The position numbers and the translations under genes were made by a program. Positions 1 to 8,954 of a stretch of DNA of 64,000 bases are shown here, piece by piece (position 1 is the stretch's first letter; each line of letters begins with the position of its first letter). Under the pieces are notes generated by a model. That model saw only the letters and a list, made by a program, of their open reading frames with translations, made no database searches and was not told the DNA's origin. Source of the DNA: Microbacterium hibisci (GTDB lineage: Bacteria; Actinomycetota; Actinomycetes; Actinomycetales; Microbacteriaceae). Where the stretch lies: the NCBI RefSeq assembly GCF_015278255.1, contig NZ_JADIJC010000011.1, positions 58,092 through 122,091 of the forward strand. The letters run 5' to 3'.

Positions 1-1
1 C

Positions 2-868
2 CTCCTGTCGTCCATCCCCGGCGCGGCCGTGACGTCCATCCGCATCGACGGCGTCCTGCACGAGTTCAGCACCATCCCGGGTGTGAAGGAGGATGTCACC
101 GAGATCATCCTCAATATCAAGCAGCTGGTGGTCTCCAGCGAGCGCGACGAGCCCATCACGGCGTACCTGCGCAAGACCGGCTCCGGTGAGGTCACCGCCG
201 CCGACATCTCGGCTCCGGCCGGTGTCGAGGTGCACAACCCCGAGCTCGTCATCGCGACCCTCAACGACACCGCGAAGTTCGAGCTCGAGCTCACGATCGA
301 GCGCGGCCGCGGCTACGTGTCGGCCACGCAGAACCGCAACGAGTACGCCGAGGCCGGCCAGATCCCGGTCGACTCGATCTACTCGCCGGTGCTCAAGGTC
401 TCGTACCGCGTCGACGCGACGCGTGCCGGTGAGCGCACCGACTTCGACAAGCTCGTGCTGGACGTCGAGAGCAAGCCCTCGATCGCCCCGCGCGACGCCG
501 TCGCGTCGGCCGGTCGCACGCTGACCGAGCTCTTCGGCCTGGCCCGCGAGCTCAACGTCGAGGCCGAGGGCATCGAGATCGGCCCGGCGCCGGTCGAGAC
601 CGTCCTCTCGAACGAGCTGTCGATGCCGATCGAGGACCTCGACCTGTCGGTGCGTTCGTACAACTGCCTCAAGCGCGAGGGCATCAACACCGTGTCGGAG
701 CTCGTCGCACTCTCGGAGACGCAGCTCATGAACATCCGCAACTTCGGTCAGAAGTCGGTCGACGAGGTGCGCGACAAGCTCGTCTCGCTCGGCCTGTCGC
801 TGAAGGACTCGGTTCCCGGGTTCGACGGCGCGCACTTCTACGGCGGCTACGACGACGAGACCGTGTGA
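2..868 (+). CDS. rpoA: DNA-directed RNA polymerase alpha subunit (5' partial)
   Basis: The alpha subunit forms the dimer that nucleates RNA polymerase assembly, and its C-terminal domain contacts UP elements and activators. The open frame enters from the left edge, so the start codon is outside the window. Visible parts are the rest of the N-terminal assembly domain (IRIDGVLHEFSTIPGVKEDV onward), an acidic linker, and the alpha-CTD helix-hairpin-helix region (DLDLSVRSYNCLKREGI..., NFGQKSVDEVRDKL), ending normally in a glycine- and acid-rich tail. rplQ follows after 65 bp, as in the usual actinobacterial alpha operon, with a hairpin in the gap. Identification is secure. Confidence 0.98.
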   Translation, partial: LLSSIPGAAVTSIRIDGVLHEFSTIPGVKEDVTEIILNIKQLVVSSERDEPITAYLRKTGSGEVTAADISAPAGVEVHNPELVIATLNDTAKFELELTIERGRGYVSATQNRNEYAEAGQIPVDSIYSPVLKVSYRVDATRAGERTDFDKLVLDVESKPSIAPRDAVASAGRTLTELFGLARELNVEAEGIEIGPAPVETVLSNELSMPIEDLDLSVRSYNCLKREGINTVSELVALSETQLMNIRNFGQKSVDEVRDKLVSLGLSLKDSVPGFDGAHFYGGYDDETV

Positions 869-869
869 T

Positions 870-894
870 CGGATGCCGGGAGTCCCGGCATCCG
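870..894 (+). terminator. Hairpin between rpoA and rplQ
   Basis: A perfect 11-bp inverted repeat (CGGATGCCGGG / CCCGGCATCCG) with a 3-nt loop begins just after the rpoA stop. There is no T-run. It may attenuate read-through into rplQ or stabilise the rpoA 3' end. It contains both orientations of the GGATGCC motif that recurs through the window. Confidence 0.55.
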
Positions 895-933
895 CATCCC
901 CCCGACCGAATTTCATCCTGGAGTAACTGACTA

Positions 934-1509
934 ATGCCCAAGCCCACCAAGGGTCCCCGCCTCGGAGGCGGCCCCGCACACGAGCGCCTGCTGCTTGCGA
1001 ACCTGGCCGCTGCGCTGTTCACCCACAAGTCGATCAAGACGACCGAGACCAAGGCCAAGCGCCTGCGTCCGCTCGCGGAGCGTCTCATCACGTTCGCGAA
1101 GCGCGGCGACCTGCACGCGCGTCGTCGCGTGCTCTCGGTCATCGGTGACAAGGAAGTCGTGCACGTCCTGTTCACCGAGATCGCGCCGCTGGTCGCGGAC
1201 CGTGAGGGCGGCTACACCCGCATCACGAAGGTCGGCAACCGCAAGGGCGACAACGCTCCCATGGCCGTCATCGAGCTCGTCCTCGAGCCCGTGACGAAGA
1301 AGCCGTCGGCCAAGAAGTCCGCCGCTGCCGCCGCTCCGGCCGCCGCCGAGGCTCCGGCCGAGGAGGCTCCGGCTGAGGAGACCGCCGACGAGACGCCCGC
1401 GAACGACGAGGCCGCCGAGGCCGGCGCCGAGTCGCAGGAGGAGGGCGCCGCCGCCGAGGCTGCTGCCGAGGAGGCCGTCGAGGCTCCCGCCGAGGAGAAG
1501 TCCGCGTAA
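934..1509 (+). CDS. rplQ: 50S ribosomal protein L17 with long acidic Ala-rich tail
   Basis: L17 is a large-subunit ribosomal protein near the exit-tunnel side of the 50S particle. The N-terminal ~120 residues are typical of the family (MPKPTKGPRLGGGPAHERLL, TEIAPLVADREGGYTRITKV, MAVIELVLEP). After residue ~125 comes a tail of about 65 residues made almost only of Ala, Glu, Pro and Lys, so the protein is 191 aa against about 120-130 in most bacteria. Such tails are common in actinobacterial L17 but are not part of the conserved fold. The ATG is preceded by a GGAG Shine-Dalgarno. It is the last ribosomal gene here, followed by three stacked hairpins. Confidence 0.97.
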   Translation: MPKPTKGPRLGGGPAHERLLLANLAAALFTHKSIKTTETKAKRLRPLAERLITFAKRGDLHARRRVLSVIGDKEVVHVLFTEIAPLVADREGGYTRITKVGNRKGDNAPMAVIELVLEPVTKKPSAKKSAAAAAPAAAEAPAEEAPAEETADETPANDEAAEAGAESQEEGAAAEAAAEEAVEAPAEEKSA

Positions 1510-1514
1510 GCGGA

Positions 1515-1605
1515 TGCCGGGCGTCGACGCCCGGCAGGTCCGGGCCCTCGGGCCCGGCCACCCTTGCACCGCGAGACCCGTCACCCACTGGGTGGCGGGT
1601 CTCGC
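1515..1605 (+). terminator. Three stacked hairpins ending the alpha operon
   Basis: Three successive inverted repeats follow rplQ. The first is a 22-bp perfect palindrome at 1515-1536. The second has 8-bp arms CCGGGCCC/GGGCCCGG with a 2-nt loop at 1540-1557. The third is a 16-bp stem at 1571-1605 with a 3-nt loop and a single G-U pair. None has a T-tract, as is common for terminators in GC-rich actinobacteria. The third lies about 115 bp before the truA promoter box, so it probably insulates truA. Confidence 0.75.
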
Positions 1606-1734
1606 TGCGTCTGCGGGGCGTTCCCGGTCCGTGCCCGTGTGCGGCGCCCCTCGGCGGCGCTCCGCGCTCCGGGCGACGAGCCTCGCGCCTCGCGCGGCCG
1701 GTCCCGCGTCCAGCGCCTCGGTAGGCTGGAGCGC

Positions 1735-2595
1735 GTGCGGATCCGCCTCGACATCGCCTACGACGGCACGCATTTCCGCGGGTGGGCGCGGCAGCCCGGG
1801 CTCCGCACGGTGCAGGAGACGCTCGAGTCCTCGCTCGCGCGCGTCGTGGGCGGCGATCCGCGGCTCGTGGTCGCCGGGCGCACCGACGCGGGCGTGCACG
1901 CGACAGGCCAGGTGGCGCACGTCGACCTCGACGAGGCGCAGCAGCAGCGCATGCTCGCGCGGCATGCGCGCCCTTCGGCCGGTCCGCAGACGACCGAGGA
2001 TCGCGCCGCAGCGCTTTCCGCCCGCATCACCGGGGTCGTCGGCGCGTACTCCGACGTCGCCGTCCACGGTTCGCGGCTCGCTGCCGAGGGTTTCGACGCG
2101 CGGTTCTCGGCGGTGTGGCGGCGGTACGAGTACCGGATCGGCGACGTCGACACCGGGTACGACCCGCTCGAGCGGCACCGCACCACGGCGGTGCGGGCAT
2201 CCCTCGATGTGAAGGCGATGGATGCCGCGGCCCGCGCCCTCGTCGGGCTCCACGATTTCGCCGCCTACTGCAAGCCTCGCGAAGAGGCGACGACGATCCG
2301 GACGCTCCTCGAGTTCGACTGGCGCCGCGACGACGCCGGCGTGCTCGTCGCCAACGTGAAGGCCGACGCGTTCTGCCACAGCATGGTGCGCGCCCTGGTG
2401 GGCGCGTGCGTCGCCGTCGGCGAAGGCCGGCTCGACCTCGATGACGTGGTCGACATCCGCGACGCGCGGGAGCGCGTGCCCGAGGTCAAGGTGCTCGCGG
2501 CGCGGGGCCTCACGCTGACCGAGGTCGGGTACCCCGCAGACGAACTGCTGGCGCAACGCGCCGAGCAGACGCGGGCACGGCGCGACCGCGAGTAG
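1735..2595 (+). CDS. truA: tRNA pseudouridine(38-40) synthase TruA
   Basis: TruA isomerises uridines 38-40 in the anticodon arm of tRNAs. The 286-aa product begins VRIRLDIAYDGTHFRGWARQPG and contains the catalytic GRTDAGVHA motif (residues ~44-52, Asp is the nucleophile) and later NVKADAFCHSMVRALVG, both diagnostic. I chose the GTG at 1735 because the conserved N-terminus starts there and a TAGGCT -10 box at 1722-1727 leaves only 7 nt, the pattern of a leaderless mRNA. The open frame continues upstream but without family similarity. The 3' end overlaps the convergent gene at 2510-2947. Confidence 0.97.
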   Translation: MRIRLDIAYDGTHFRGWARQPGLRTVQETLESSLARVVGGDPRLVVAGRTDAGVHATGQVAHVDLDEAQQQRMLARHARPSAGPQTTEDRAAALSARITGVVGAYSDVAVHGSRLAAEGFDARFSAVWRRYEYRIGDVDTGYDPLERHRTTAVRASLDVKAMDAAARALVGLHDFAAYCKPREEATTIRTLLEFDWRRDDAGVLVANVKADAFCHSMVRALVGACVAVGEGRLDLDDVVDIRDARERVPEVKVLAARGLTLTEVGYPADELLAQRAEQTRARRDRE

Positions 2596-2947
2596 CGCTG
2601 CTCTTCGAACCGACGAGCTGGATCAGCGCAGCGGCGAGCGGGCTGGCTGACGTCGCCTCGGCCTCGAAGGCGTCGGCGACGACCGCCGCGGCGGCCTCGA
2701 ATTCGCGTGCTTTGTCGACGGCGGCCTGTCGCTCTGCGACCACACGGTCCGCGGCGGCGTACTCCGCGCGCAGGCGCGCGCGCTCGGACTCTTCGAGGCC
2801 GGGACGGGCGGCGGTGCGCTCGAGGGCGTCGGCGACGCGTGAGCGTGCCACCACGCTGACGCGCAGCTCGCGCTCGGCGGTCTCACGGGCGGTGCGGCTG
2901 GCGGTGCGCGCGTCGGCGAGTTCGGCGCGGATGGCGGAAACGGCCAT
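2510..2947 (-). CDS. Hypothetical Ala/Arg/Glu-rich coiled-coil protein
   Basis: I do not recognise this 145-aa protein. Residues ~5-100 are almost continuous charged helix (repeated Ala, Arg, Glu, Asp with few Gly/Pro), consistent with a coiled coil, followed by a basic tail. There is no signal peptide or membrane segment. The ATG has a good Shine-Dalgarno (AGGAGGA, 4-5 nt spacing), which supports a real gene. Its last 86 bp run antisense through the 3' end of truA, so truncation at a different stop or frame error should be considered. A structural or DNA-associated role is possible but not shown. Confidence 0.6.
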   Translation of the reverse strand: MAVSAIRAELADARTASRTARETAERELRVSVVARSRVADALERTAARPGLEESERARLRAEYAAADRVVAERQAAVDKAREFEAAAAVVADAFEAEATSASPLAAALIQLVGSKSSATRGRAVPASARRVAPAVRLRGTRPRSA

Positions 2948-3126
2948 GGGGTCCTCCTGGATCGGGTCTCGGCGGGTTCGGTGCGAACACCGTGAACCGG
3001 CACAACACTCCAGAGCCGCGGCATCCGGATTTCGTACATCGGTCGTTGAGCGGATGCTGTGAGATCCCGATGTGGACTTGTCAAGGCCACGTCACGGCCA
3101 CGCGAGCGGCATAGGCTGGCGTCGCC

Positions 3127-3864
3127 ATGAAGGTCATCTCGTACAACCTGCGCAAGCACCGCGCCGCCGGAGAGCTCGCCCACCTGGTGGAGCGCTACGG
3201 CGCCGACGTGCTGTGCCTGCAGGAAGCCGACACGTCCGACCTGCCGCACGAGATCTCGGGTCTGCGGCTGGCGGAGTCCACGCAGCGCAATCGTCTCGGG
3301 CTCGCCGTGTACTACCGCGAGAACACCTATCGCGCGGTCGACGTGCGGGCGCTGGCGCTCAAGAAGTCGCTGCACGATCGCGTGCTGAAGCCGGCGGAGG
3401 AGCGGATGCTGGGCGTCCGGCTGCACGACATCGACGAGAACGTCGACGTCATCGTGGCGTCGTTCCACGCGGCACCGCTCACAGCCCTCAACTCGTTGCG
3501 GCGCCACCAGATCCGCACTGCGCTCGGCGAGCTGCAGCAGCTGGGCGAGGGTCTTCCGGCGCTCATGGTCGGCGACTACAACTATCCGGTGTTCAAGGAG
3601 CGGCTCGGCCAGCACGTGCGCGAGCAGGGCTACGAGCTGAACCTCTCGGACTCACGGACCTACACGCGCTACCGCTTCTTCCGCGGGCACTACGACTTCG
3701 CGACGTCGGTCGGGTTCGAGATCGACCGCGTGCGCACGCTGCCGCAGGGCCTCAGCGACCACCTGCCGATCCTCGTCACCGCCCACCCCGCCGCCGGAGT
3801 GCGCCGCGTGGTCGAGGTGACCGAGTCGACGACGGCCGCCGTCGCCGGCGCCGGCGCCGCCTGA
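3127..3864 (+). CDS. Endonuclease/exonuclease/phosphatase family hydrolase
   Basis: The 245-aa protein shows the EEP fold signature: MKVISYNLRKH at the start (metal-ligand Asn), LCLQEAD at ~35-41 (metal-binding Glu), VGDYNYPVF at ~149-157, and a C-terminal SDHLPI with the catalytic Asp-His. Family members cleave phosphodiester or phosphomonoester bonds in DNA, RNA or lipids. The substrate here is unknown. It has no signal peptide, so it is cytosolic. A TAGGCT box at 3112-3117 sits 9 nt before the ATG. The downstream 250 bp carry three copies of the dispersed palindromic repeat. Confidence 0.88.
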   Translation: MKVISYNLRKHRAAGELAHLVERYGADVLCLQEADTSDLPHEISGLRLAESTQRNRLGLAVYYRENTYRAVDVRALALKKSLHDRVLKPAEERMLGVRLHDIDENVDVIVASFHAAPLTALNSLRRHQIRTALGELQQLGEGLPALMVGDYNYPVFKERLGQHVREQGYELNLSDSRTYTRYRFFRGHYDFATSVGFEIDRVRTLPQGLSDHLPILVTAHPAAGVRRVVEVTESTTAAVAGAGAA

Positions 3865-3885
3865 CCTCGCCCGGTGTTTCCCGGC

Positions 3886-4063
3886 CGTTGAGCGAGCGAG
3901 GAACGAGCGAGACGAAACGCCTCGACGCCACGAGCAACCCCGTCCCCGCCCCCTCCTCCCGGCCGTTGAGCGAGCGGAGCGAGACGAAACGCCTCGGCGC
4001 CACGAGAAACCCCGCCCCCGCCCTGGCGCCCGGCCGTTGAGCGAGCGGAGCGAGACGAAACGC
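3886..4063 (+). repeat. Dispersed palindromic repeat, three direct copies
   Basis: Three copies of the element with ends CGTTGAGCG...GAGACGAAACGC lie in direct orientation at 3886-3920 (35-bp long form), 3964-3992 and 4035-4063 (29-bp forms). Each copy is followed by a near-identical spacer (CTCGRCGCCACGAGMAACCCC), so the true repeat unit is about 72-75 bp. They fill the gap between the EEP gene and the DUF4012 gene. Confidence 0.95.
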
Positions 4064-4160
4064 CTCGGCGCCACGAGCAACCCCGTCCCTGCCCTGCACC
4101 CGGCATCAACGCGCTGGCTCGACCCCAGACGCCGGCGGATCCGCGGCGTACCATGGACAC

Positions 4161-6053
4161 GTGGCGAGGGGGACCGTCACGCGCATCGAACCCGAGGATG
4201 CGCAAAGGGGGGTTGCTTCCACTGCTGAAGCGACGCCTGTTGCGTCGCGCCCGCGGCGGCGCGTGTGGCCGTGGATCGTCGGTTCGCTGATCTTCCTGCT
4301 GCTCGCGGGAGGCATCATCGCCGGTGCGTTCGGGATGCAGTTCTGGTCCGAGGCGCAGCGGGCCCGCGCCGCCGTCGAGCGGGCGGCAGTGGCGATGGAG
4401 GACCTCCGCGACAACCTCGACTCGGCCGATACCGCGCAGGTTCGTGCGGCCACCGACGAGATCCAGGCGAACGTCACGCTCGCCGTCCGGACCGTCGACG
4501 GGCCGCTGTGGGACATCGCCGCGAACGTGCCGTTCATCGGGCGGAACGTCGATGCCGTACGGCGTGTGACGCATGCCGTCGACGTGCTCGTCGAGCGCGC
4601 GCTGCCGCCGGGTCTGCAGTTGATGGCGGCGACCGACTTCGACCAGCTCACCGTGGCAGGCGGTGGGATCGACCTCGAGCCCTTCCGGCAGGTGCAGGGA
4701 TCGATACCCGAGATCGCCGCGGCCTTCGCCGACGCGCAGGCGATCGTTGCGCCCATCGACACGACGGCGCTGCTGCCCGAGGTGAGCGCGTCGATCTCCG
4801 ACGTCGTCGAGCTCATCGAGGTCGCGACTCCGGCGCTCGGCGTGGCGGAGAAGTACCTGCCGACCCTGCTCGACATGGCCGGGTCGGGCGGCGTCAAGAC
4901 GTACCTGCTGATCTTTCAGAACAACGCCGAGATCCGCGCCACCGGCGGCAATCCCGCGGCGAGCATGATCGTGACGCTCGCCGACGGCAGGCTCGGGTAC
5001 GTCGACCAGGGCAGTTCGCAGACGTTCTATCAGGCGGGCACGCAGGGCGAGGAATATGTCGCCCTTCCCGCCGAGACGACGCGGCTGTATCTGCCGACGC
5101 TGACCCGGCACTCGCAGGACTTCACGTTCACGCCCGACTTCCCGACGACGGCGCAGCTGTTCGAGGCGCTGTGGAGCCACACGACGGGCGCGACCTTCGA
5201 CGGCGTCGTCTCGATCGATCCGGTGGTGCTGTCGTACCTGCTCGCGGTGTCGGGGCCGGTGACGCTCGGCACGGGGGAGCAGCTCACCGCCGACAACGCG
5301 GTGCGCGTGCTGCTCAGCGATGCGTACGAGCGCTACCCCGACGGCGACGACTCGGACGCCTTCTTCGCGGATGCCGCGCGGCAGGTGTTCGACCATCTGA
5401 CGACGTCCGTGTGGGATCCGCTGCAGATGCTGGCGGCGCTCGAGCGATCCGCCGACGAGCAGCGCATCTACCTCGCGTTCGATGATCCGGCGGCGCAGGC
5501 ACTCGCGGTGGAGTTCGGACTCGACGGCGCCCTCGCCGCCGACAGCACGACGCAGACCCAGATCGGCATCTATCTCAACGACTCGTCCGTCGGAAAGCTC
5601 GAGTACCACCTGTCGTCGTCGATCGCCGCGACCTGCGACGCCGCGGCGCGCACGATCACCACCACGATGACCCTGCAGAACGGCATCGCCGACGGCATCC
5701 GAAGCTCGTTCACGCTGGGAGCCCGCAACGCGCGGCTCGGGGTGCCGCGCACCACGATGATCCTCGACGTGCTGTTCTTCGCCCCACCCGGGGCGCAGAT
5801 CACCCAGACGGTGCCTTTGCGCGGCGACGTCCCGCGCTGGGAGCGCACCGGCCTCGAGAAGGGGCACACGGGGGTGAGCAAAACCGTGTTCGTCGGCAAG
5901 GGGCAGACCGAGACGGTCTCGTTCACGGTCGCGCTGCCCGCCGGCGACCTCGGCCCGTTGCGGCTGCGTCACACGCCCACGGCGACGTCGACCCCCGTCA
6001 CGATCGATGCGAGCTGCGCCGCACTCTTCCCCGACCCGAGCCTCGGTCGTTGA
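4161..6053 (+). CDS. DUF4012 domain-containing membrane-anchored protein
   Basis: The 630-aa protein has a short basic cytoplasmic N-terminus, one membrane segment at ~36-58 (WPWIVGSLIFLLLAGGII) and a large extracytoplasmic region. It contains the DUF4012 hallmarks: NVPFIGRNVDAVRRV, then KTYLLIFQNNAEIRATGG (~residues 245-262) and repeated long beta-rich segments. DUF4012 proteins often lie with polysaccharide or cell-envelope genes, but no activity is established. GTG 4161 follows TACCAT (4149-4154) by 6 nt, so it is probably leaderless. The stop codon TGA lies inside a dispersed-repeat copy (GTTGAG at 6049). Confidence 0.88.
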   Translation: MARGTVTRIEPEDAQRGVASTAEATPVASRPRRRVWPWIVGSLIFLLLAGGIIAGAFGMQFWSEAQRARAAVERAAVAMEDLRDNLDSADTAQVRAATDEIQANVTLAVRTVDGPLWDIAANVPFIGRNVDAVRRVTHAVDVLVERALPPGLQLMAATDFDQLTVAGGGIDLEPFRQVQGSIPEIAAAFADAQAIVAPIDTTALLPEVSASISDVVELIEVATPALGVAEKYLPTLLDMAGSGGVKTYLLIFQNNAEIRATGGNPAASMIVTLADGRLGYVDQGSSQTFYQAGTQGEEYVALPAETTRLYLPTLTRHSQDFTFTPDFPTTAQLFEALWSHTTGATFDGVVSIDPVVLSYLLAVSGPVTLGTGEQLTADNAVRVLLSDAYERYPDGDDSDAFFADAARQVFDHLTTSVWDPLQMLAALERSADEQRIYLAFDDPAAQALAVEFGLDGALAADSTTQTQIGIYLNDSSVGKLEYHLSSSIAATCDAAARTITTTMTLQNGIADGIRSSFTLGARNARLGVPRTTMILDVLFFAPPGAQITQTVPLRGDVPRWERTGLEKGHTGVSKTVFVGKGQTETVSFTVALPAGDLGPLRLRHTPTATSTPVTIDASCAALFPDPSLGR

Positions 6054-6220
6054 GCGAGCGAGACGAAACGCCCCGCCTCGTCCCGCGTTCCCGGTCGTTG
6101 AGCGAGCGAAGCGAGACGAAACGCGTCTGACCCGGTCTCCGGTCGTTGAGCGAGCGAAGCGAGACGAAACGCGGCTGACCCGGCCTCCGGTCGTTGAGCG
6201 AGCGAAGCGAGACGAAACGC
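6048..6220 (+). repeat. Dispersed palindromic repeat, four direct copies
   Basis: Copies lie at 6048-6071 (24-bp short form containing the DUF4012 stop codon), 6096-6124, 6144-6172 and 6192-6220, all in the same direction with about 48-bp spacing and partly conserved spacers. They occupy the whole gap to the convergent membrane-protein gene. Confidence 0.95.
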
Positions 6221-6240
6221 CTCCCACCCGGGCCCAAGAC

Positions 6241-7089
6241 CTATGCCGCGATGATCGTCGGGTCGGGATCGGCCCACTTCTCCACGCCCTGCACGACCCA
6301 GAACGCGAAGAACAGCGCGAGCGCGGCGGCCTCGACGAGGAGGACGATGGGGATGCCGGAGGCATCGGCCTGCGGCAGCAGCACCACGTACAGCACGAGC
6401 AGCAGAACGAGCCCGACCGAGATTGCGGTGTAGAGGACGCGGAACACCGGCGAGGGCTGCGGCCCGCGTCGCGGGAATGCGTTCCGGATCGCGACGGCCG
6501 CGAACAACGCGAAGAACGCCGTCGTCGCGACGAAGTGCCCCTGCGCGAGGAAAGCATCGCGGGCGAACGCCCAGGTGAGCGCGGTGACCGCGAGCACGAT
6601 CGCGGCGATGAGCAGCGACGGCCAGACGGTCCTGAGCGAGACCTGCCCCAGCGCACCCAGCACGAGCGCGAGGATCAGCACGAGCACGCCGAGCACGAGG
6701 TACACGCTCACGCCGTTGGCGACATCCGCCTCGTAGTCCGAGGGGAAGCAGCGACCCGGGCACGTCACATCCACGCCGGGCACGGCATCCGCGGCGACCG
6801 TCGTCGGCACCAGCGCGATGAGCGGAGCGAAGAGGGCGGCCGCGTCGAGGAGTGCGCGCTCCGCGCCCCGGCCCGACAGAGCGAAGAGCGCCAGCGACAC
6901 GGCGATGAGGGCGCCGACGAACACGTTGCGCGCCGGGCTGTAGAAGTAGTCGCTCACCGAGGTGAGCCAGCCGTACGTCGTGGCGGCCTGGGCGATCGCG
7001 ACGAAGATCGCGACGACGGTGCCGGCGATCCCGATGCGCAGGTAGCGGTAGGTGCGCTCGAGCGAGGTCGAGACCGCGGGGGAGGACAT
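6241..7089 (-). CDS. Polytopic membrane protein, function unknown
   Basis: The 282-aa product has about eight hydrophobic segments, with an extracytoplasmic loop carrying a Cys pair (VDVTCPGRCFPSDYEAD) after the third. That loop, DYFYSPARNVFVG after the first segment and ALVPTTV resemble uncharacterised actinobacterial integral membrane proteins. No transporter signature is visible. I chose ATG 7089 rather than the upstream in-frame start because TAGGGT ends 7 nt before it on the minus strand, the leaderless pattern. It is convergent with the DUF4012 gene. Confidence 0.75.
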   Translation of the reverse strand: MSSPAVSTSLERTYRYLRIGIAGTVVAIFVAIAQAATTYGWLTSVSDYFYSPARNVFVGALIAVSLALFALSGRGAERALLDAAALFAPLIALVPTTVAADAVPGVDVTCPGRCFPSDYEADVANGVSVYLVLGVLVLILALVLGALGQVSLRTVWPSLLIAAIVLAVTALTWAFARDAFLAQGHFVATTAFFALFAAVAIRNAFPRRGPQPSPVFRVLYTAISVGLVLLLVLYVVLLPQADASGIPIVLLVEAAALALFFAFWVVQGVEKWADPDPTIIAA

Positions 7090-7176
7090 GGCGATCACCC
7101 TAGCGGCCACCCGCGACGGTGCCGGAGCGACGCCGCGGCGTGGAGGAACTGTCTGCGGCGGCGAAGCGGCGGAGTT

Positions 7177-7539
7177 TCAGCGTTCGAAATAGGCGCGCGC
7201 GTCGCGGGTGTTGAGCAGGATCAGCCCGATGAGCGAGAGCAGCGAGCCGCCGATCACCGACCACAGGATCGCGCCGTTGAAGAGGCCGAGCACCTGCAAC
7301 GCGATCGTGATGACGAACACGACGATGGCGATGGTGCGGGCGGTGGGGTTGCCGCGCCACAGGCCCACGCCCACGCCCAGGGTGATGGCGCCGATCAGGA
7401 GGCTGATCCACCCGAGGATCGCGGGCCAGGTGATGAAGAGGCCGGCGATGATGACGAGGATCGAACCGAGGATCTGCAGGAAGCCCGAGATCCAGGCGAT
7501 GATCGAGACGAGGGTGACGCCGAGCGGGCGCTGAGTCAT
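7177..7539 (-). CDS. Small four-helix membrane protein (DUF7144-like)
   Basis: The 120-aa protein consists of four hydrophobic helices (SIIAWISGFLQILGSILVIIAG, ILGWISLLIGAITLGVGVGL, IAIVVFVITIALQVLGLF, SVIGGSLLSLIGLILL) with a short charged C-terminus NTRDARAYFER. This architecture and the RP-LGV-L start match small actinobacterial membrane proteins of unknown role. The ATG has a strong GGAGGACC Shine-Dalgarno. It probably forms its own transcript, 67 bp from the next gene on the same strand. Confidence 0.75.
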   Translation of the reverse strand: MTQRPLGVTLVSIIAWISGFLQILGSILVIIAGLFITWPAILGWISLLIGAITLGVGVGLWRGNPTARTIAIVVFVITIALQVLGLFNGAILWSVIGGSLLSLIGLILLNTRDARAYFER

Positions 7540-7615
7540 GGTGGTCCTCCGTGGCGAGACAGAAGTCGGTCGTGTGGCTCCACGCTAGCCGTCCGCTCAC
7601 CCGGATCGCTCCGGA

Positions 7616-8947
7616 TCACGGCCGCCCCATGCCGTAGTACCTCCAGCCGGCGGCCCGCCAGGCAGCAGCATCCCAGCCGTTCCGACCGTCCACGACGACG
7701 CGACCCGATGTGAGCCTCGACGCGTGCGGGGGCGTGAGGTCGCGGCGGTACAGATCCCACTCGGTGACGAGCACGATCGCGTCGGCCCCGCGGATGGCGT
7801 CGTCGCGGTCCTCGACGTACGCGAGCTGCGGGTGCAGACGGCGCGCGTTGTCGATGGCGGCGGGATCGGTGACGGTGACGGATGCCCCGAGCCCACGCAG
7901 CCGCACCGCGACATCGAGCGCCGGTGAGTCGCGGATATCGTCGCTGTACGGCTTGAACGCGGCGCCGAGCAGTGTGACCTTCTTCTTGTACACCTGACCG
8001 CCGAGCGCCTCGACCACCAGCTGGACGGCCCGTTCGCGACGCCTGAGGTTGATCGCGTCGACCTCGCGCAGGAAGGTGACGGATTCGCCGCGACCCAGCT
8101 CTTCGGCGCGTGCCGAGAAGGCCCGGATGTCCTTGGGGAGGCATCCGCCGCCGAAGCCGATCCCGGCGCCGAGGAAGCGCCGGCCGATGCGCACGTCGTG
8201 TCCGATGGCGTCGGCGAGCTGCGTGACGTCGGCTCCGGTGACCTCGGCGATCTCTGCCATCGCGTTGATGAACGAGATCTTGGTTGCGAGGAACGCGTTC
8301 GCGGCCACCTTGACCAGCTCAGCCGTCGCCCAGTCGGTGACGATGAACGGCGTCTCCGCCGCGACCGCTGGATGATAGACCTCGCGGAGAAGGTCGGCGG
8401 CGCGCTCACCCGCTTCGCTGCAGTGGCCTGTCGACGGGTCGAACGGCACCCCGACGACGAGACGGTCGGGCTCGATCGTGTCCTTGACGGCCCAGCCCTC
8501 CCGCAGGAACTCGGGATTCCACACCAGAGTCGCCCCGGTCGCCTCGATGCGTGCGGCGAGATCGACCGCCGTTCCCACGGGCACCGTCGACTTGCCCGCG
8601 ACGACGTCGCCCGGCGCCAGGTGCGGCAGCAGCGCGTCGACGGCGGCGTTCACAGACGTCAGATCGGCCGCATACCCATCCTTCTCCTGGGGTGTCCCGA
8701 CCGCGATGAAGTGGACCGCGGCGCCGGATGCCTCGGCGATGTCGCCGGTGAAGCGCAGGCGCCCCGATGCCATGCCCTCGCGGAGGAGTTCGGGCAGTCC
8801 GGGCTCGAAGAACGGCGCGTCACCCTGCGAGAGCGTACCGATCTTGTGCAGATCGACGTCGATGCCGACGACGTCGTGCCCGATCTTGGCCATCGCACTG
8901 GCGTGGACGGCGCCCAGATAGCCGCAGCCGATCACAGAGACCCTCAC
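7616..8947 (-). CDS. UDP-glucose/GDP-mannose dehydrogenase family protein
   Basis: The enzyme oxidises a nucleotide-sugar C6 hydroxyl twice with NAD+ to give a uronic acid for cell-envelope glycans. The 443-aa product starts VRVSVIGCGYLGAVHASAMA (Rossmann GxGxxG). It includes NPEFLREGWAVKD (~152-164) and the catalytic-cysteine loop GFGGGCLPKD (~263-272), typical of the UDP-glucose 6-dehydrogenase family. Two in-frame GTG codons (8947, 8953) are possible. The one at 8953 lies 2 nt from a perfect 20-bp inverted repeat. The ORF stays open further upstream, but that extension is not family-like. Confidence 0.9.
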   Translation of the reverse strand: MRVSVIGCGYLGAVHASAMAKIGHDVVGIDVDLHKIGTLSQGDAPFFEPGLPELLREGMASGRLRFTGDIAEASGAAVHFIAVGTPQEKDGYAADLTSVNAAVDALLPHLAPGDVVAGKSTVPVGTAVDLAARIEATGATLVWNPEFLREGWAVKDTIEPDRLVVGVPFDPSTGHCSEAGERAADLLREVYHPAVAAETPFIVTDWATAELVKVAANAFLATKISFINAMAEIAEVTGADVTQLADAIGHDVRIGRRFLGAGIGFGGGCLPKDIRAFSARAEELGRGESVTFLREVDAINLRRRERAVQLVVEALGGQVYKKKVTLLGAAFKPYSDDIRDSPALDVAVRLRGLGASVTVTDPAAIDNARRLHPQLAYVEDRDDAIRGADAIVLVTEWDLYRRDLTPPHASRLTSGRVVVDGRNGWDAAAWRAAGWRYYGMGRP

Positions 8948-8954
8948 GCGCACT

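Noticed and set aside
3690..6656. 988-aa minus-strand ORF
   Set aside because: It lies antisense to the DUF4012 gene and two repeat clusters. It is low-complexity Arg/Ser-rich with no domain.
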